From the NCBI GenBank assembly GCA_005786805.1, contig SYCV01000106.1:1-46735 (forward strand): a stretch of DNA of 46,735 bases, in the 5' to 3' direction. This DNA is from Planctomycetia bacterium (lineage in GTDB: Bacteria > Planctomycetota > Planctomycetia > Gemmatales > Gemmataceae). Shown one piece after another: positions 8,575-17,442 of the stretch. Under the pieces are notes generated by a model. The model did no database searches. It saw nothing but the letters and a program-made list of their open reading frames with translations, and was not told where the DNA came from. Made by a program: the position numbers and the translations under genes. The stretch's first letter is position 1; each line of letters begins with the position of its first letter.

Positions 8575-10719
8575 TTATTCGAGGTCTTTCCATACTGAGA
8601 TCGAGCGATTAACCCAGACACCATTCTCCAGGAAGGTGGAGCAGACGGTTCCCTTGCATGTCCCGAGGACTTCAAAGAAAGTTTGAACCTGTTTTTTAAC
8701 GCCGAACGCCTCATCGATGCCCGGAGGCATCATTTCAAATCCGAATTCAACCCATGGGTTGATCATCGCGAGCAAGGCGGTGTTGTCAAAGACACAGAAC
8801 CCGGCAAGGTTCTTTTCAGGATCAGCAAGCTTGGAAATATCAGACTTAAGGGGGGTCTTATTCAGCAACCTTTCAGCATGCTCAAAGGAGAGGGTGATTG
8901 CGGAAAAATTCTCCCCGACGACCGCTGCGGGTTGCAGCTTTTTGGATACATCTTCAAGCATGGGGATGCTGTAAAAATACGCCTTGCCATCTTTCAGGGC
9001 TTTTTCTTCAGGAGCTGGGATTTTTAATGTCGCCAGCGTGCCTGTTGGATCAAATCCCGCTGCATCCTTGATGATTTGGTTGATTCCCTCGCGGTAACCT
9101 TTTATTGCTGCCCCGAATTTGGCTGCGTCGCTTATGCCCAGAATGAATGCAGGCTCGGGGACATAAAGATCCTTTTTAGATTTTGGAAGCATCGCGCTCC
9201 ATTGCTTGCTTCCCAATTTTCCATCGAGGACAAACGCGATTTGCGCGTCTTTCATCGAGGGTATTAAATCGGATGCGGTGATTTTCGCAAGTTTGGCAAG
9301 GGTGGGTTCAAGCTTCTTAAGAAATGCAGTCACCTGCTCCTTTTGGTCAGCGGGAACATTGGGGAGTGCGAATTCAGTGAAGTAACCATAGGCGACTGCA
9401 CCCCACTTTGAAAAAAAGTTCCAGCTTTTTTCAACATCTTTGCCTCGAAGCACCGATGCGAAAATCGGGTTCCCACCAAAGTTTTGCAGCAGACCGAGTG
9501 GTTTGGAACCATCAATTGGCATATTTGTGCTGTAATCATAATTGATTGATTCGCATCCCTTGTCACCAAGGAAAGTGACTCCGACCCTTGCGCCAACCTT
9601 TGGCATGAACTCGAAAGCTTCCTTGATTAATTGATCAACATCTTTTTCGACCCGCTTGCCGATATCTTTGGGTAAGCTCGCCCCCGCGATAAGCTCTTTC
9701 ACCTGGGTGCTTGCCTCTTCTGGATTAGTCGTATAACCCTGGACTGATTCCAGATATTCCTTGTTCAAATATTGCAGCCCAATGATGTTCTTGCCCGCAT
9801 ATTTTGCGATGGGAGCAAATTCTTTAATCGAGGCTATCGAATCCCCCTTACCCAAGCTTGAAATGTAGGATAAATCAGGGCCCATGCTTGCAATCAGGTA
9901 GTCATCCTTGATGCCGATAGCCGCTGCAAAGGTTAGCTTTGAAAGGTCAGCCTTGAATTTTTTAAGTTGGCCTTCCTCAACCCCAGGAATCTGGTCGATT
10001 TGTTCGACAGGAAACATGCTTCCCTTGAGTTTAATGGTCAGGAATTCAGCACCGTCAACTTTCTCTTTCTTTATGGCACCCTTAAGCTTTGGCTCAGCAG
10101 CCTCGACCATGGGAACTTTGTCTTCAAGTCTTTTGATGAGCCCTTCGCCTGTTTTTTTGTCTTTTAATTTAAATGCCAGCAACACTTCGGGAACTTTAAG
10201 ATCACCGGAGGATTCAACCAATGCCTGGATGATGCTTTCACCCTGTGCCTTGCTGATTGCATCCTTGTCGAAATTCCCCTGCATCATAAGGGTGAAAGGC
10301 GCGGTCTGCCCGGCACTCATTGCACTGAAGAGGGCACTTAAGGATTTGGGGGCGTTGGGGCCACTTGCGATAACCACTTCATGGGAGAAAAGTTCGCCAG
10401 CAACCTTGAGCACTTCCATCAATTGTTCTTTGCTGGCACCTTCAAGGTTGCCATTGAATCCCTCGTTGAACTTTTCAACCAACATCTTTGTTGCGCCAAG
10501 CTCTGAAAGTTTTTTAAATGCCTTGCTTTTTAAAACAAGGTCGAGTTGCTCCTTGTTTTTGAGCATGATGCCCAGGCCGGTGGTATTTTTTGGAAGCCAA
10601 TCAATGGCACAATTTGTCTTAAGGAGGTTTTCAGCGGCGATTGACTTTGTGGTCGGAGAGGGCAGCAGAAAACCCAGAAAAGACGCGGCCAGAACAAATG
10701 CGAGTAACTTTTTGAACAT
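8575..10719 (-). CDS. Large exported protein of unknown function (DUF3352-like pattern)
   Basis: The 714-residue product has a clear signal peptide (MFKKLLAFVLAASFLGFLLPS, cleavage probably near residues 28-30) and a good ribosome site (GGAGAG). The rest is a soluble lysine-rich chain with repeated mixed alpha/beta units of the kind FDKDAISKAQGE, KKTGEGLIKRLEDKVPM and DGAEFLTIKLKG, ending in AIGIKDDYLIASM. This rhythm recalls DUF3352-type extracytoplasmic proteins, though I cannot confirm membership. Two cysteines near the C-terminus (CKGTVC) could form a disulfide. No catalytic motif is visible. It stands alone between two terminated or divergent units. Confidence 0.75.
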   Translation of the reverse strand: MFKKLLAFVLAASFLGFLLPSPTTKSIAAENLLKTNCAIDWLPKNTTGLGIMLKNKEQLDLVLKSKAFKKLSELGATKMLVEKFNEGFNGNLEGASKEQLMEVLKVAGELFSHEVVIASGPNAPKSLSALFSAMSAGQTAPFTLMMQGNFDKDAISKAQGESIIQALVESSGDLKVPEVLLAFKLKDKKTGEGLIKRLEDKVPMVEAAEPKLKGAIKKEKVDGAEFLTIKLKGSMFPVEQIDQIPGVEEGQLKKFKADLSKLTFAAAIGIKDDYLIASMGPDLSYISSLGKGDSIASIKEFAPIAKYAGKNIIGLQYLNKEYLESVQGYTTNPEEASTQVKELIAGASLPKDIGKRVEKDVDQLIKEAFEFMPKVGARVGVTFLGDKGCESINYDYSTNMPIDGSKPLGLLQNFGGNPIFASVLRGKDVEKSWNFFSKWGAVAYGYFTEFALPNVPADQKEQVTAFLKKLEPTLAKLAKITASDLIPSMKDAQIAFVLDGKLGSKQWSAMLPKSKKDLYVPEPAFILGISDAAKFGAAIKGYREGINQIIKDAAGFDPTGTLATLKIPAPEEKALKDGKAYFYSIPMLEDVSKKLQPAAVVGENFSAITLSFEHAERLLNKTPLKSDISKLADPEKNLAGFCVFDNTALLAMINPWVEFGFEMMPPGIDEAFGVKKQVQTFFEVLGTCKGTVCSTFLENGVWVNRSISVWKDLE

Positions 10720-10818
10720 GATTCACTCTCCGGGAAAATTCAACAGGGATACTTTAATAATAGACTAGTAATCGAGTATGGTAACAAATTGGGTAAATTA
10801 ACACAATAAAAGTTGGCA

Positions 10819-11601
10819 CTAAAAATCCCCGGTTCCCCTTTTGGACCACCAGGGAAGCATTCCTCCGCCATCGATGGTGAGTAAACTTCCCGTGATGTAA
10901 GCCGAGTCCGGGTCGGAGAGAAACACAATGCCCCTTGCGATTTCCTCGGGCTTGGCCAGCCTTCCCATGGGGAGGAAAGAACTGGCTTTCTGGAGTGTTT
11001 CCTCGGTGAAAAATTTTCGCTCTCCCGGGGTGTCGGTCCAGCCGGGGTAGACAATGTTGACGCGAATATTGTGCTTGATTAGTTCGATGGCGGCGGTTTT
11101 TGCCATCATGTCCAGTCCCGCCTTTGCCATGTTGTATGCCATGCAGGACGGGTAGGGCACCACCGCATGAGGCGAACTTACAATCACAACATTGCCGCCT
11201 TTTCCTTTTTCCAGCATCTTGGTGGTGCAGGCCCTGAGCGCGTGAAAAGCGCCCCACATGGTGACATCAATGGTCTTGTGAAAGCCTTTCATATCCGCGA
11301 TATGAAACATTTCCCGGTCGCTGAAAACCGCGCTAGATACAAGGGTGTCGATTTTTCCAAGTTTTTTGACCACATCATCAACCATTTTTTCAACCGCACC
11401 CTGGTCCACGAGGTCGACGGGGTACAGGATGCATTTTCTTCCCAACGCCTCGATTTCTTTTTTCGCGGTCTCGGCTGATTCAGGCATGGTGAGGTAATTT
11501 AAGGCGATATCCGCGCCTTCCTTGGCGAGGGCGATCGCGGAAGCCCGGCCGATTCCTGACGAAGCCCCGGTTACCAGCGCCACTTTTCCTGATAGTTTCA
11601 T
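10819..11601 (-). CDS. SDR family NAD(P)-dependent oxidoreductase
   Basis: This 260-residue classical short-chain dehydrogenase has the nucleotide site TGASSGIGRA (residues 11-20), a strand ending in VVIVSS with the catalytic serine, and Y-N-M-A-K holding the catalytic Tyr and Lys. The C-terminus carries the usual ITGSLLTIDGGG. The length is typical. Members reduce 3-ketoacyl groups, sugars or steroids; the substrate cannot be read here. The start is supported by AAGGAG eight bases upstream. It is divergent from hemW across about 80 bases, which should hold both promoters. Confidence 0.9.
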   Translation of the reverse strand: MKLSGKVALVTGASSGIGRASAIALAKEGADIALNYLTMPESAETAKKEIEALGRKCILYPVDLVDQGAVEKMVDDVVKKLGKIDTLVSSAVFSDREMFHIADMKGFHKTIDVTMWGAFHALRACTTKMLEKGKGGNVVIVSSPHAVVPYPSCMAYNMAKAGLDMMAKTAAIELIKHNIRVNIVYPGWTDTPGERKFFTEETLQKASSFLPMGRLAKPEEIARGIVFLSDPDSAYITGSLLTIDGGGMLPWWSKRGTGDF

Positions 11602-11682
11602 TCTTTTTTCTCCTTGGTTTTTGTTACATTAATGATTGTCATTACCATTTTCGATGGATTTTTTCAAACTGGAACTTCAAGA

Positions 11683-12846
11683 GTGCATTCCAACCTGCAG
11701 AATAATCCCATTCCAAATTGGCGTCAGCCTGAGGCCGCTTATATTCATATTCCCTTTTGTGCCCAACAATGTGGCTACTGCGACTTTGCAATCGCAACGG
11801 GAAAAGACTCATCACGGGATGCCTACCTCGATGCCCTTGAAAAGGAAATATCCCGCTTGGGAAAGCCGCATCCGGTCCGGTCCTGGTTCATCGGGGGTGG
11901 AACCCCGACCGAACTCACCGAATCCCAGTTGGAACGATTGTGCCGGATCTTGAAGCAATGGCTTCCCTTGACGGGTGAGGCTGAGTTCTCGATTGAAGCC
12001 AACCCGGATTCCACCACGATGGAAAAACTTGCGGTGCTTTCAAGCCATGGATTGACAAGACTCAGCCTTGGTGTGCAATCCTTCCAGGAACCTGTGTTGA
12101 AACTGCTTGATCGCAGGCATGACAATCCCCAGGTCGAACGAGTTGTTGAGAATGCCAGGAAATTGAAAATCTCCTCAATCAGCATTGATTTGATATTTGG
12201 CTCGGCAGGGCAATCTCTCGAATCCTGGAAATATGATCTCACTCGTGGCATGGCACTTAAGCCTGATCATTTCTCCACTTATGGTCTTACTTATGAAAAA
12301 GGAACGCCGCTTTGGAAAAAAATGAACCGGGGGCAAATCATTCCGCTTGAAGATAATGAGGAACTGGCGCATTACGAGGCAGCCATCGATATGCTTGAGG
12401 CCCATGGGATGGAACACTATGAAATTTCCAGTTTTGCAAACATGGGCAAAAGATGCTGGCATAACCAGGTTTACTGGGAAAACGGCGCTTATCATGGATT
12501 CGGCATGGGGGCTGCGAGGTATGTCGATGGCAGGCGCGAGGTGAATGTCCGCAACCTTGAATCCTACATTCAGAAGGTTCTTTCAGGGCAGGAGACCACT
12601 TTCCAATCCGAGCAACTTGAACCACGCGAGGAAGCGGTGGAAACCCTCGGACTTAATTTAAGAAGGATGCAGGGTGCCAATCGGGTAAGGTTTCTAAAGC
12701 GAACGGGATTTAACATTGATGACATCACAGGGCCCCGCAAAGACTACCTGGTTCAGCAGGGGTTGTTGAAGGATGATGGCGAGAATTTAAGCCTCACAAG
12801 GCGGGGGCGTCATCTGGCGGATTGGGTCGTGACCAGGTTGTTCTGA
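11683..12846 (+). CDS. hemW: Radical SAM family haem chaperone HemW
   Basis: The protein has YIHIPFCAQQCGYCDF, the CxxxCxxC site for a radical-SAM [4Fe-4S] cluster. It also has WHNQVYW, the HNxxYW signature that separates HemW from the coproporphyrinogen dehydrogenase HemN. HemW binds haem and delivers it to respiratory proteins in the cytosol. I favour the GTG at 11683 (387 residues, GGAA upstream), since the alternative starts at 11614 (TTG) and 11632 (ATG) have no ribosome site and eat into the promoter space of the divergent SDR gene. The 3' end overlaps the convergent kinase gene by 37 bases. Confidence 0.9.
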   Translation: MHSNLQNNPIPNWRQPEAAYIHIPFCAQQCGYCDFAIATGKDSSRDAYLDALEKEISRLGKPHPVRSWFIGGGTPTELTESQLERLCRILKQWLPLTGEAEFSIEANPDSTTMEKLAVLSSHGLTRLSLGVQSFQEPVLKLLDRRHDNPQVERVVENARKLKISSISIDLIFGSAGQSLESWKYDLTRGMALKPDHFSTYGLTYEKGTPLWKKMNRGQIIPLEDNEELAHYEAAIDMLEAHGMEHYEISSFANMGKRCWHNQVYWENGAYHGFGMGAARYVDGRREVNVRNLESYIQKVLSGQETTFQSEQLEPREEAVETLGLNLRRMQGANRVRFLKRTGFNIDDITGPRKDYLVQQGLLKDDGENLSLTRRGRHLADWVVTRLF

Positions 12847-14546
12847 GAACTTGCCCCTGATGGATCTCCCCCATTGGTCGCAAGGCGCGAGCGCAGTCGT
12901 AATTTGTGGTATTTCAATCCGGGGATGAAGAAACAGAGCGCGCTTACAACGCCAAAGATAAGCTGGCAGTACTCAGGCCAGATTGCCATCGGGATGGTGG
13001 TGAGGTAAAGGGCGATGGCGGGGGGGTAGAATTCGCCACTCAATATCCCAGCCTTGGTGAAAAAAACGGTTCCCGCTATGATCGCAAGAATGGGTGAAAG
13101 AGTAAGCACGGGCATTCCCAAAAATATTTCGGTGAAAAAAACCCCGATGGTGGAGATTACAGCGGCGGCCCAGATGTGGCCCACCTGCCTTTCAACAAAA
13201 AGAACCGGACCGCCCTGCTTGCGTAGTTCCCAGAATATCGCGCCCCATAGCGCCAAGCCTCCGCCCCACAGCAGGATGTACCACCATGGACTGCTGATAC
13301 CAGCCCTGCCCATGTACCAGGTCGCGATGCATTGTAAAAAAATCATCGCGCTGTGCATCATCCATAGCAAACCCCAGTTCTCCAGCACGATGGCGTGATG
13401 GGTGTCCCTCAGGATCCTGCTGAAAATGTTGGAGAAAGAACCAAGGCTTCCTGAGCGAACCGAGGTGTTCTCACCTCGAACCCAGGCCTCGAGGTCGATG
13501 GCCAGTTCCAGTGCGCTGCCATAACGAAGATCAGCTTGTTTCTGGAGGCACTTAAGGCAGATCATTTCCAGGTCGGGATCCACCTTTGGGTTTAGAAGCC
13601 TTGGCCTCACAGGGTCTTGTTCCAATACCAGTAATAATGTGTCGACAGGCGATGCCGCCCTGAAGGGTGGCCTGCCTGTGAGTGTTTCATAAAGAATGAT
13701 GCCGAGGCTGTACACATCGCTTGCGGGCCCGACGGTTCCACGGCTGCTGCTTACCTGCTCCGGTGCCATGTAGGAGGGTGTGCCAAGAATCGCCCCCGGC
13801 TGGGTCAATGAGATCTCATCGGGGATGTCAATTCTTTTGGCTAGTCCGAAATCGGTCACAAGTGGATTGTTTTCACGATCGATGATCACATTGGAAGGTT
13901 TGAGATCTCGATGAAGGACACCCCTTTCATGGGCATGATGAACGGCGCGGGTAATCTTGGCGATGAGGGAGGCGGCATCCCTTGGCTTGATCGGGCCCTG
14001 GGTTAGAACATTCGCAAGGGTCTGCCCCTCGACAAATCTCATGCTAAAGTAAGGCTGCTCCTCGTAAACACCCGCTTCATGCACGGGAACGATGTTGGGG
14101 TGTTCAAGCAAGGCGATGGCTTTTGCCTCGGCTTGGAACCTTGCGGTTTCCTCGGGCCTTGCGTGGTCTGCCCTGAGAACCATTTTCAGGGCAACCATTC
14201 GCCCCAGGTTCTTCTGCCAGGCCTTGTACACCACACCCATCCCGCCCCTGCCCAATTCCTCGAGAAGTTCAAACTCCCCAAACAACCTGGGTAGGGGGGG
14301 CTTGGTTGAATTGGATGGCCTATGGTTTTTTTGAAACTCATTTGAATCAGTGCGAACGAAAACATCCGCAAACTGGCTGGCGGCCCATAGTTCCCTTAAC
14401 TCCTGCGAGAGATCAGGGTTTTCCCTGCAAAGTTGCTCGAGGTTGTTGTTGCCCTTGCGCGATTGTTTCAATAACTCTTCCAGGAGCGATGCCAGCAATT
14501 CATCTTCAGCTTTGTTTAATGGCGATGGCACCTTGGATGTTTCCAT
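12810..14546 (-). CDS. Membrane serine/threonine protein kinase
   Basis: The 578-residue Hanks-type kinase has an acidic helical N-terminus, then the kinase domain: GRGGMG loop (99-104), K121 in VALKMV, HRDLKPSN (212-219), DFG (232-234) and APEQ (261-264). All catalytic residues are present. The last third (about 390-560) holds five to six hydrophobic helices, so the enzyme is anchored by a polytopic C-terminal domain with no large extracellular sensor. The kinase starts one base after the stop of the ECF sigma gene. That suggests coupled translation and a shared signalling role, as is common in planctomycetes. Confidence 0.93.
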   Translation of the reverse strand: METSKVPSPLNKAEDELLASLLEELLKQSRKGNNNLEQLCRENPDLSQELRELWAASQFADVFVRTDSNEFQKNHRPSNSTKPPLPRLFGEFELLEELGRGGMGVVYKAWQKNLGRMVALKMVLRADHARPEETARFQAEAKAIALLEHPNIVPVHEAGVYEEQPYFSMRFVEGQTLANVLTQGPIKPRDAASLIAKITRAVHHAHERGVLHRDLKPSNVIIDRENNPLVTDFGLAKRIDIPDEISLTQPGAILGTPSYMAPEQVSSSRGTVGPASDVYSLGIILYETLTGRPPFRAASPVDTLLLVLEQDPVRPRLLNPKVDPDLEMICLKCLQKQADLRYGSALELAIDLEAWVRGENTSVRSGSLGSFSNIFSRILRDTHHAIVLENWGLLWMMHSAMIFLQCIATWYMGRAGISSPWWYILLWGGGLALWGAIFWELRKQGGPVLFVERQVGHIWAAAVISTIGVFFTEIFLGMPVLTLSPILAIIAGTVFFTKAGILSGEFYPPAIALYLTTIPMAIWPEYCQLIFGVVSALCFFIPGLKYHKLRLRSRLATNGGDPSGASSQNNLVTTQSAR

Positions 14547-14547
14547 G

Positions 14548-15174
14548 CTAAAGCCCCCCGGGCAGCAGACCGCTGCGAAGCTTCCTTACTGCGCGCAGGT
14601 AACGCATTGATGCCGCCGCCTCTGTTAGACCCAGCAATTCGGATACCTCCTGGTTTGTCATTTGCTCCGCATGGCGCATGAGCACTATTTCGCGATCATC
14701 GGGTTCAAGAAGGGCGATGGCGGCATCCAGCCTTCCCTTAAGCTCCGCATGAATCGCCGCTGATGCGGGAGTCACCTCATTTGCTAGTAACTGGCCAGCC
14801 AGTTCAATCGAGGATTGATCATTCAAACCTGATATCACCAGGGGTTTTTCCCGATCAAGGCTTCTTCTTTTCGCAAGCCTGTGCTTGCGGTGGGCATCAA
14901 TGATATGGTCAAGTGCTATGTGCCTAAGCCAAAGGTGAAAAGGCATTGCTTCTGGGTTTCGCAGGTAGTCACTTAGTCTGCGATGCGCCTCGAGCATCAC
15001 ATCCTGGACAATATCGCTTGCATCCACACGGGCGGATAGCGCGGGGTCAATCCGACTTCCAATCATTCGCCTAAGGGGTTCCCTGTGATGGGAAATTAAA
15101 CGATCCACCGCGTCAGGATTGCCAGACTTGGCATCATTGAGTAATCGGTCCTGGATCGGATTGTTTTCATCCAT
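14548..15174 (-). CDS. ECF-type RNA polymerase sigma factor
   Basis: The 208-residue protein has sigma region 2 (about residues 20-95; the -10 recognition part is HLWLRHIALDHIIDAHRKHR) and region 4 (about 140-205) with the helix-turn-helix MTNQEVSELLGLTEAAASMR. The phrase ADSASDIVQDV-like (SDIVQDVMLEAHRRL) places it with planctomycete ECF groups that sit next to protein kinases. It would direct RNA polymerase to a small regulon. No anti-sigma gene is nearby, and the following kinase, one base away, is the likely controller. Confidence 0.9.
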   Translation of the reverse strand: MDENNPIQDRLLNDAKSGNPDAVDRLISHHREPLRRMIGSRIDPALSARVDASDIVQDVMLEAHRRLSDYLRNPEAMPFHLWLRHIALDHIIDAHRKHRLAKRRSLDREKPLVISGLNDQSSIELAGQLLANEVTPASAAIHAELKGRLDAAIALLEPDDREIVLMRHAEQMTNQEVSELLGLTEAAASMRYLRAVRKLRSGLLPGGL

Positions 15175-15298
15175 CGTAATTCCCCCGTACTGAATACTAC
15201 TTCATTTTAGTGAATTTCGACCATAATAACCCAATCAATACCGTGGAATGTGGTTTGCTGGAGGGAAGCATGGCTGGATGGGGGGAATACGCATTAAG

Positions 15299-15943
15299 TT
15301 AGAACATGTCGTCAGGATATGAGTCTTCGATTTCTTCATCTGCAATCGGTGCTTTTTCCTCGTTAGGGTAGGGGCTCCAAACCCGGGTGAGGTAGATGAG
15401 CGCGAAAGCATCGTAAAGGAAATGCACCATCATCGGGGTTATCAGGTTTCCTGTCCAATAAAAGAGAAACCCAAGATAAGCCCCTATCAGGGTGGCAAGC
15501 ACAAAGTAGCTTTTACTCATCGAATGCATCATGCCGAATGAAATGCTGGAGGCGATTATCGCGGCCCATGCGGGGCTGTCCTGGGCAAGCCAGGATTGCA
15601 GCACGCCGCGGAAAATCATTTCCTCGCCCACTCCCGCCAGCATGCTTATGCCAATAAGGTCGGGGATGGTGCATCTGCGCATCATGGGCCTGATGGTGTC
15701 TTTGCTGATGGATTTCAACTTGCTTAAAAATGGAATGGAGCCATGAACCATGATCAGGAAAATCGGTATCAGGGGAATTGTCGCGACCATTCCCAGCCAG
15801 GCATCATGCCAGTTGATTATAAAGGAAGCCAGTGGATGATGGCCAAGCATCCAACCGAGGGGATATGAACCCAGGACCAAACCTCCTTCGATAATGATGG
15901 AAATGGTGACTACTTCAGATCTGGTTTTTGGAAGTTGGTCCAT
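15299..15943 (-). CDS. CPBP family intramembrane metalloprotease
   Basis: The ATG at 15943 gives 214 residues; a GTG at 15994 would add 17 without a better ribosome site. Several membrane helices carry the three CPBP (Abi/CAAX-like) motifs: EEMIFRG, FGMMHS and HFLYDAF, which supply the glutamates and histidines of the intramembrane metal site. Bacterial members process prenylated or small peptides and often serve bacteriocin immunity or regulated proteolysis. The acidic tail (DEEIEDSYPDDMF) is cytosolic. It is separated from the sigma gene by about 125 bases and stands as a single gene. Confidence 0.88.
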   Translation of the reverse strand: MDQLPKTRSEVVTISIIIEGGLVLGSYPLGWMLGHHPLASFIINWHDAWLGMVATIPLIPIFLIMVHGSIPFLSKLKSISKDTIRPMMRRCTIPDLIGISMLAGVGEEMIFRGVLQSWLAQDSPAWAAIIASSISFGMMHSMSKSYFVLATLIGAYLGFLFYWTGNLITPMMVHFLYDAFALIYLTRVWSPYPNEEKAPIADEEIEDSYPDDMF

Positions 15944-16030
15944 CGTGATTGGGCGGCCCAGCAGTAATAATTGGAATGCCTGACAATGGGGCACCCATTA
16001 AATTGTTATAGCGATTCCTGATCAATTGGA

Positions 16031-17428
16031 TCAGGCGATAATTTCATTTATAACCCTGCCATGCACATCAGTCAGGCGGAAATCCCGGCCCGCGTAGCGA
16101 TAGGTGAACTGTTCATGGTCAAAGCCCAGAAGTTGCAGCATGGTGGCATGAAGGTCGTGGACATGCACCTTGTTATCCTGGGCGGCGAATCCAAACTCAT
16201 CGGTGTTGCCTATGATTGTTCCCCCCTTCACACCGCCCCCTGCCAGCCACATTGAAAAACCATGATGGTTGTGGTCGCGGCCATTGATTTTGCCCGCATT
16301 CGCGCCCGGGGTTGGTAGTTCCACGGTGGGTGTGCGTCCAAATTCGCCTCCCCAGATCACAAGGGTGTCTTCAAGCATGCCCCGTTGTTTCAAATCGGAT
16401 AGCAGGGCCCAGATCGCCCGGTCACATTCTTTTGCGAGTCTGCGGTGATTAAGCTCGATATCATCATGGCTATCCCATGGTTGGCCGGCACCATGCCAAA
16501 CCTGGACAAAACGAACGCCCCGTTCCAGCAGCCTACGGGCGATTAATATTTGCCTCGCCTGAACACCCGGCCCATACATTTCAAGCACATGCTTTGATTC
16601 CTTGCTCACATCAAAGGCGTCCGCGGCATCCATCTGCATGCGATAGGCAAGTTCAAATGATTGAATCCTGGATTCAAGGAGGGGGTCGGAAGGACGGTTG
16701 TTGGAATGGAGCGAATTGAGTTTTTGCAAAAGATCAAGTTGTTGCCTTTGTTTTTGCAGTGGGAGATCCTTGTTCCGGATGTTTTCGATAAGTTTGTTGA
16801 TGTCTGTCTGGTTGGTGTCGATATAAGTGCCCTGATAGATGCCGGGAAGAAAACCCGCCTGCCAGTTTTGGGATTCTTGGATGGGATAACCCCCCGGGCA
16901 CATCGCGATAAAGCCCGGAAGATTCTGGTTCTCGGTTCCAAGCCCATAAGTGAGCCAACTTCCCATGCTGGGCCTTATGAGCCTGGCCTCTCCACAGTTC
17001 ATCAGCAAAAGTGAGGGCTCATGGTTGGGAACATTGGCATGCATCGACCTGATGATGCACATGTCGTCAACATGCTGGGCGGTCTTTGAGAATATCTCAC
17101 TGACCTCAATGCCTGACTGGCCATACTTTTGGAATTTGAATGGAGAGGGGAATGCAGCCCCTGTTTTTCTCTCAGTTTTGGGATTCTCAACAGGCAGAGC
17201 CTTCCCAGCGTATTTTTCCAACAGGGGCTTCGGGTCGAATGTATCCACATGGGAGGGGCCGCCATTCATGAACAAATGAATGACCCGCTTGGCTTTTGCA
17301 GCAAAATGGGGCTTTCGCACGGCCAACGGGTTGGATTCGGCGGCTCTTGCGGCCTGCATCATTCCACCCAGCGCTAGCGCACCCATCCCCATTGCTGATC
17401 TTTCCAACATCATTCTTCGGTTTAACAT
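16031..17428 (-). CDS. DUF1501 domain-containing exported protein
   Basis: The 465-residue protein begins with a twin-arginine-type leader (NRRMMLERSAMGMGALALGG). The body is DUF1501, an alkaline-phosphatase/sulfatase-like fold: HLFMNGGPSHVDTFDPKP near the start, WGGEFGRTP in the middle and GRDHNHHGFSMWLAGGGVKGG late, which supply metal-binding Asp and His. Planctomycetes carry many copies, nearly always beside a PSD1 protein as here (14-base gap, same strand). A role in breaking down sulfated or other complex polysaccharides is often proposed but unproven. Folding before export by Tat would suit a metalloprotein. Confidence 0.93.
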   Translation of the reverse strand: MLNRRMMLERSAMGMGALALGGMMQAARAAESNPLAVRKPHFAAKAKRVIHLFMNGGPSHVDTFDPKPLLEKYAGKALPVENPKTERKTGAAFPSPFKFQKYGQSGIEVSEIFSKTAQHVDDMCIIRSMHANVPNHEPSLLLMNCGEARLIRPSMGSWLTYGLGTENQNLPGFIAMCPGGYPIQESQNWQAGFLPGIYQGTYIDTNQTDINKLIENIRNKDLPLQKQRQQLDLLQKLNSLHSNNRPSDPLLESRIQSFELAYRMQMDAADAFDVSKESKHVLEMYGPGVQARQILIARRLLERGVRFVQVWHGAGQPWDSHDDIELNHRRLAKECDRAIWALLSDLKQRGMLEDTLVIWGGEFGRTPTVELPTPGANAGKINGRDHNHHGFSMWLAGGGVKGGTIIGNTDEFGFAAQDNKVHVHDLHATMLQLLGFDHEQFTYRYAGRDFRLTDVHGRVINEIIA

Positions 17429-17442
17429 CGTGAATACCTTTG

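Noticed and set aside
9908-10768. Plus-strand 286-codon frame
   Set aside because: It is antisense to the exported protein at 8575-10719, starts without a ribosome site, and has the serine/leucine-rich look of a shadow frame.
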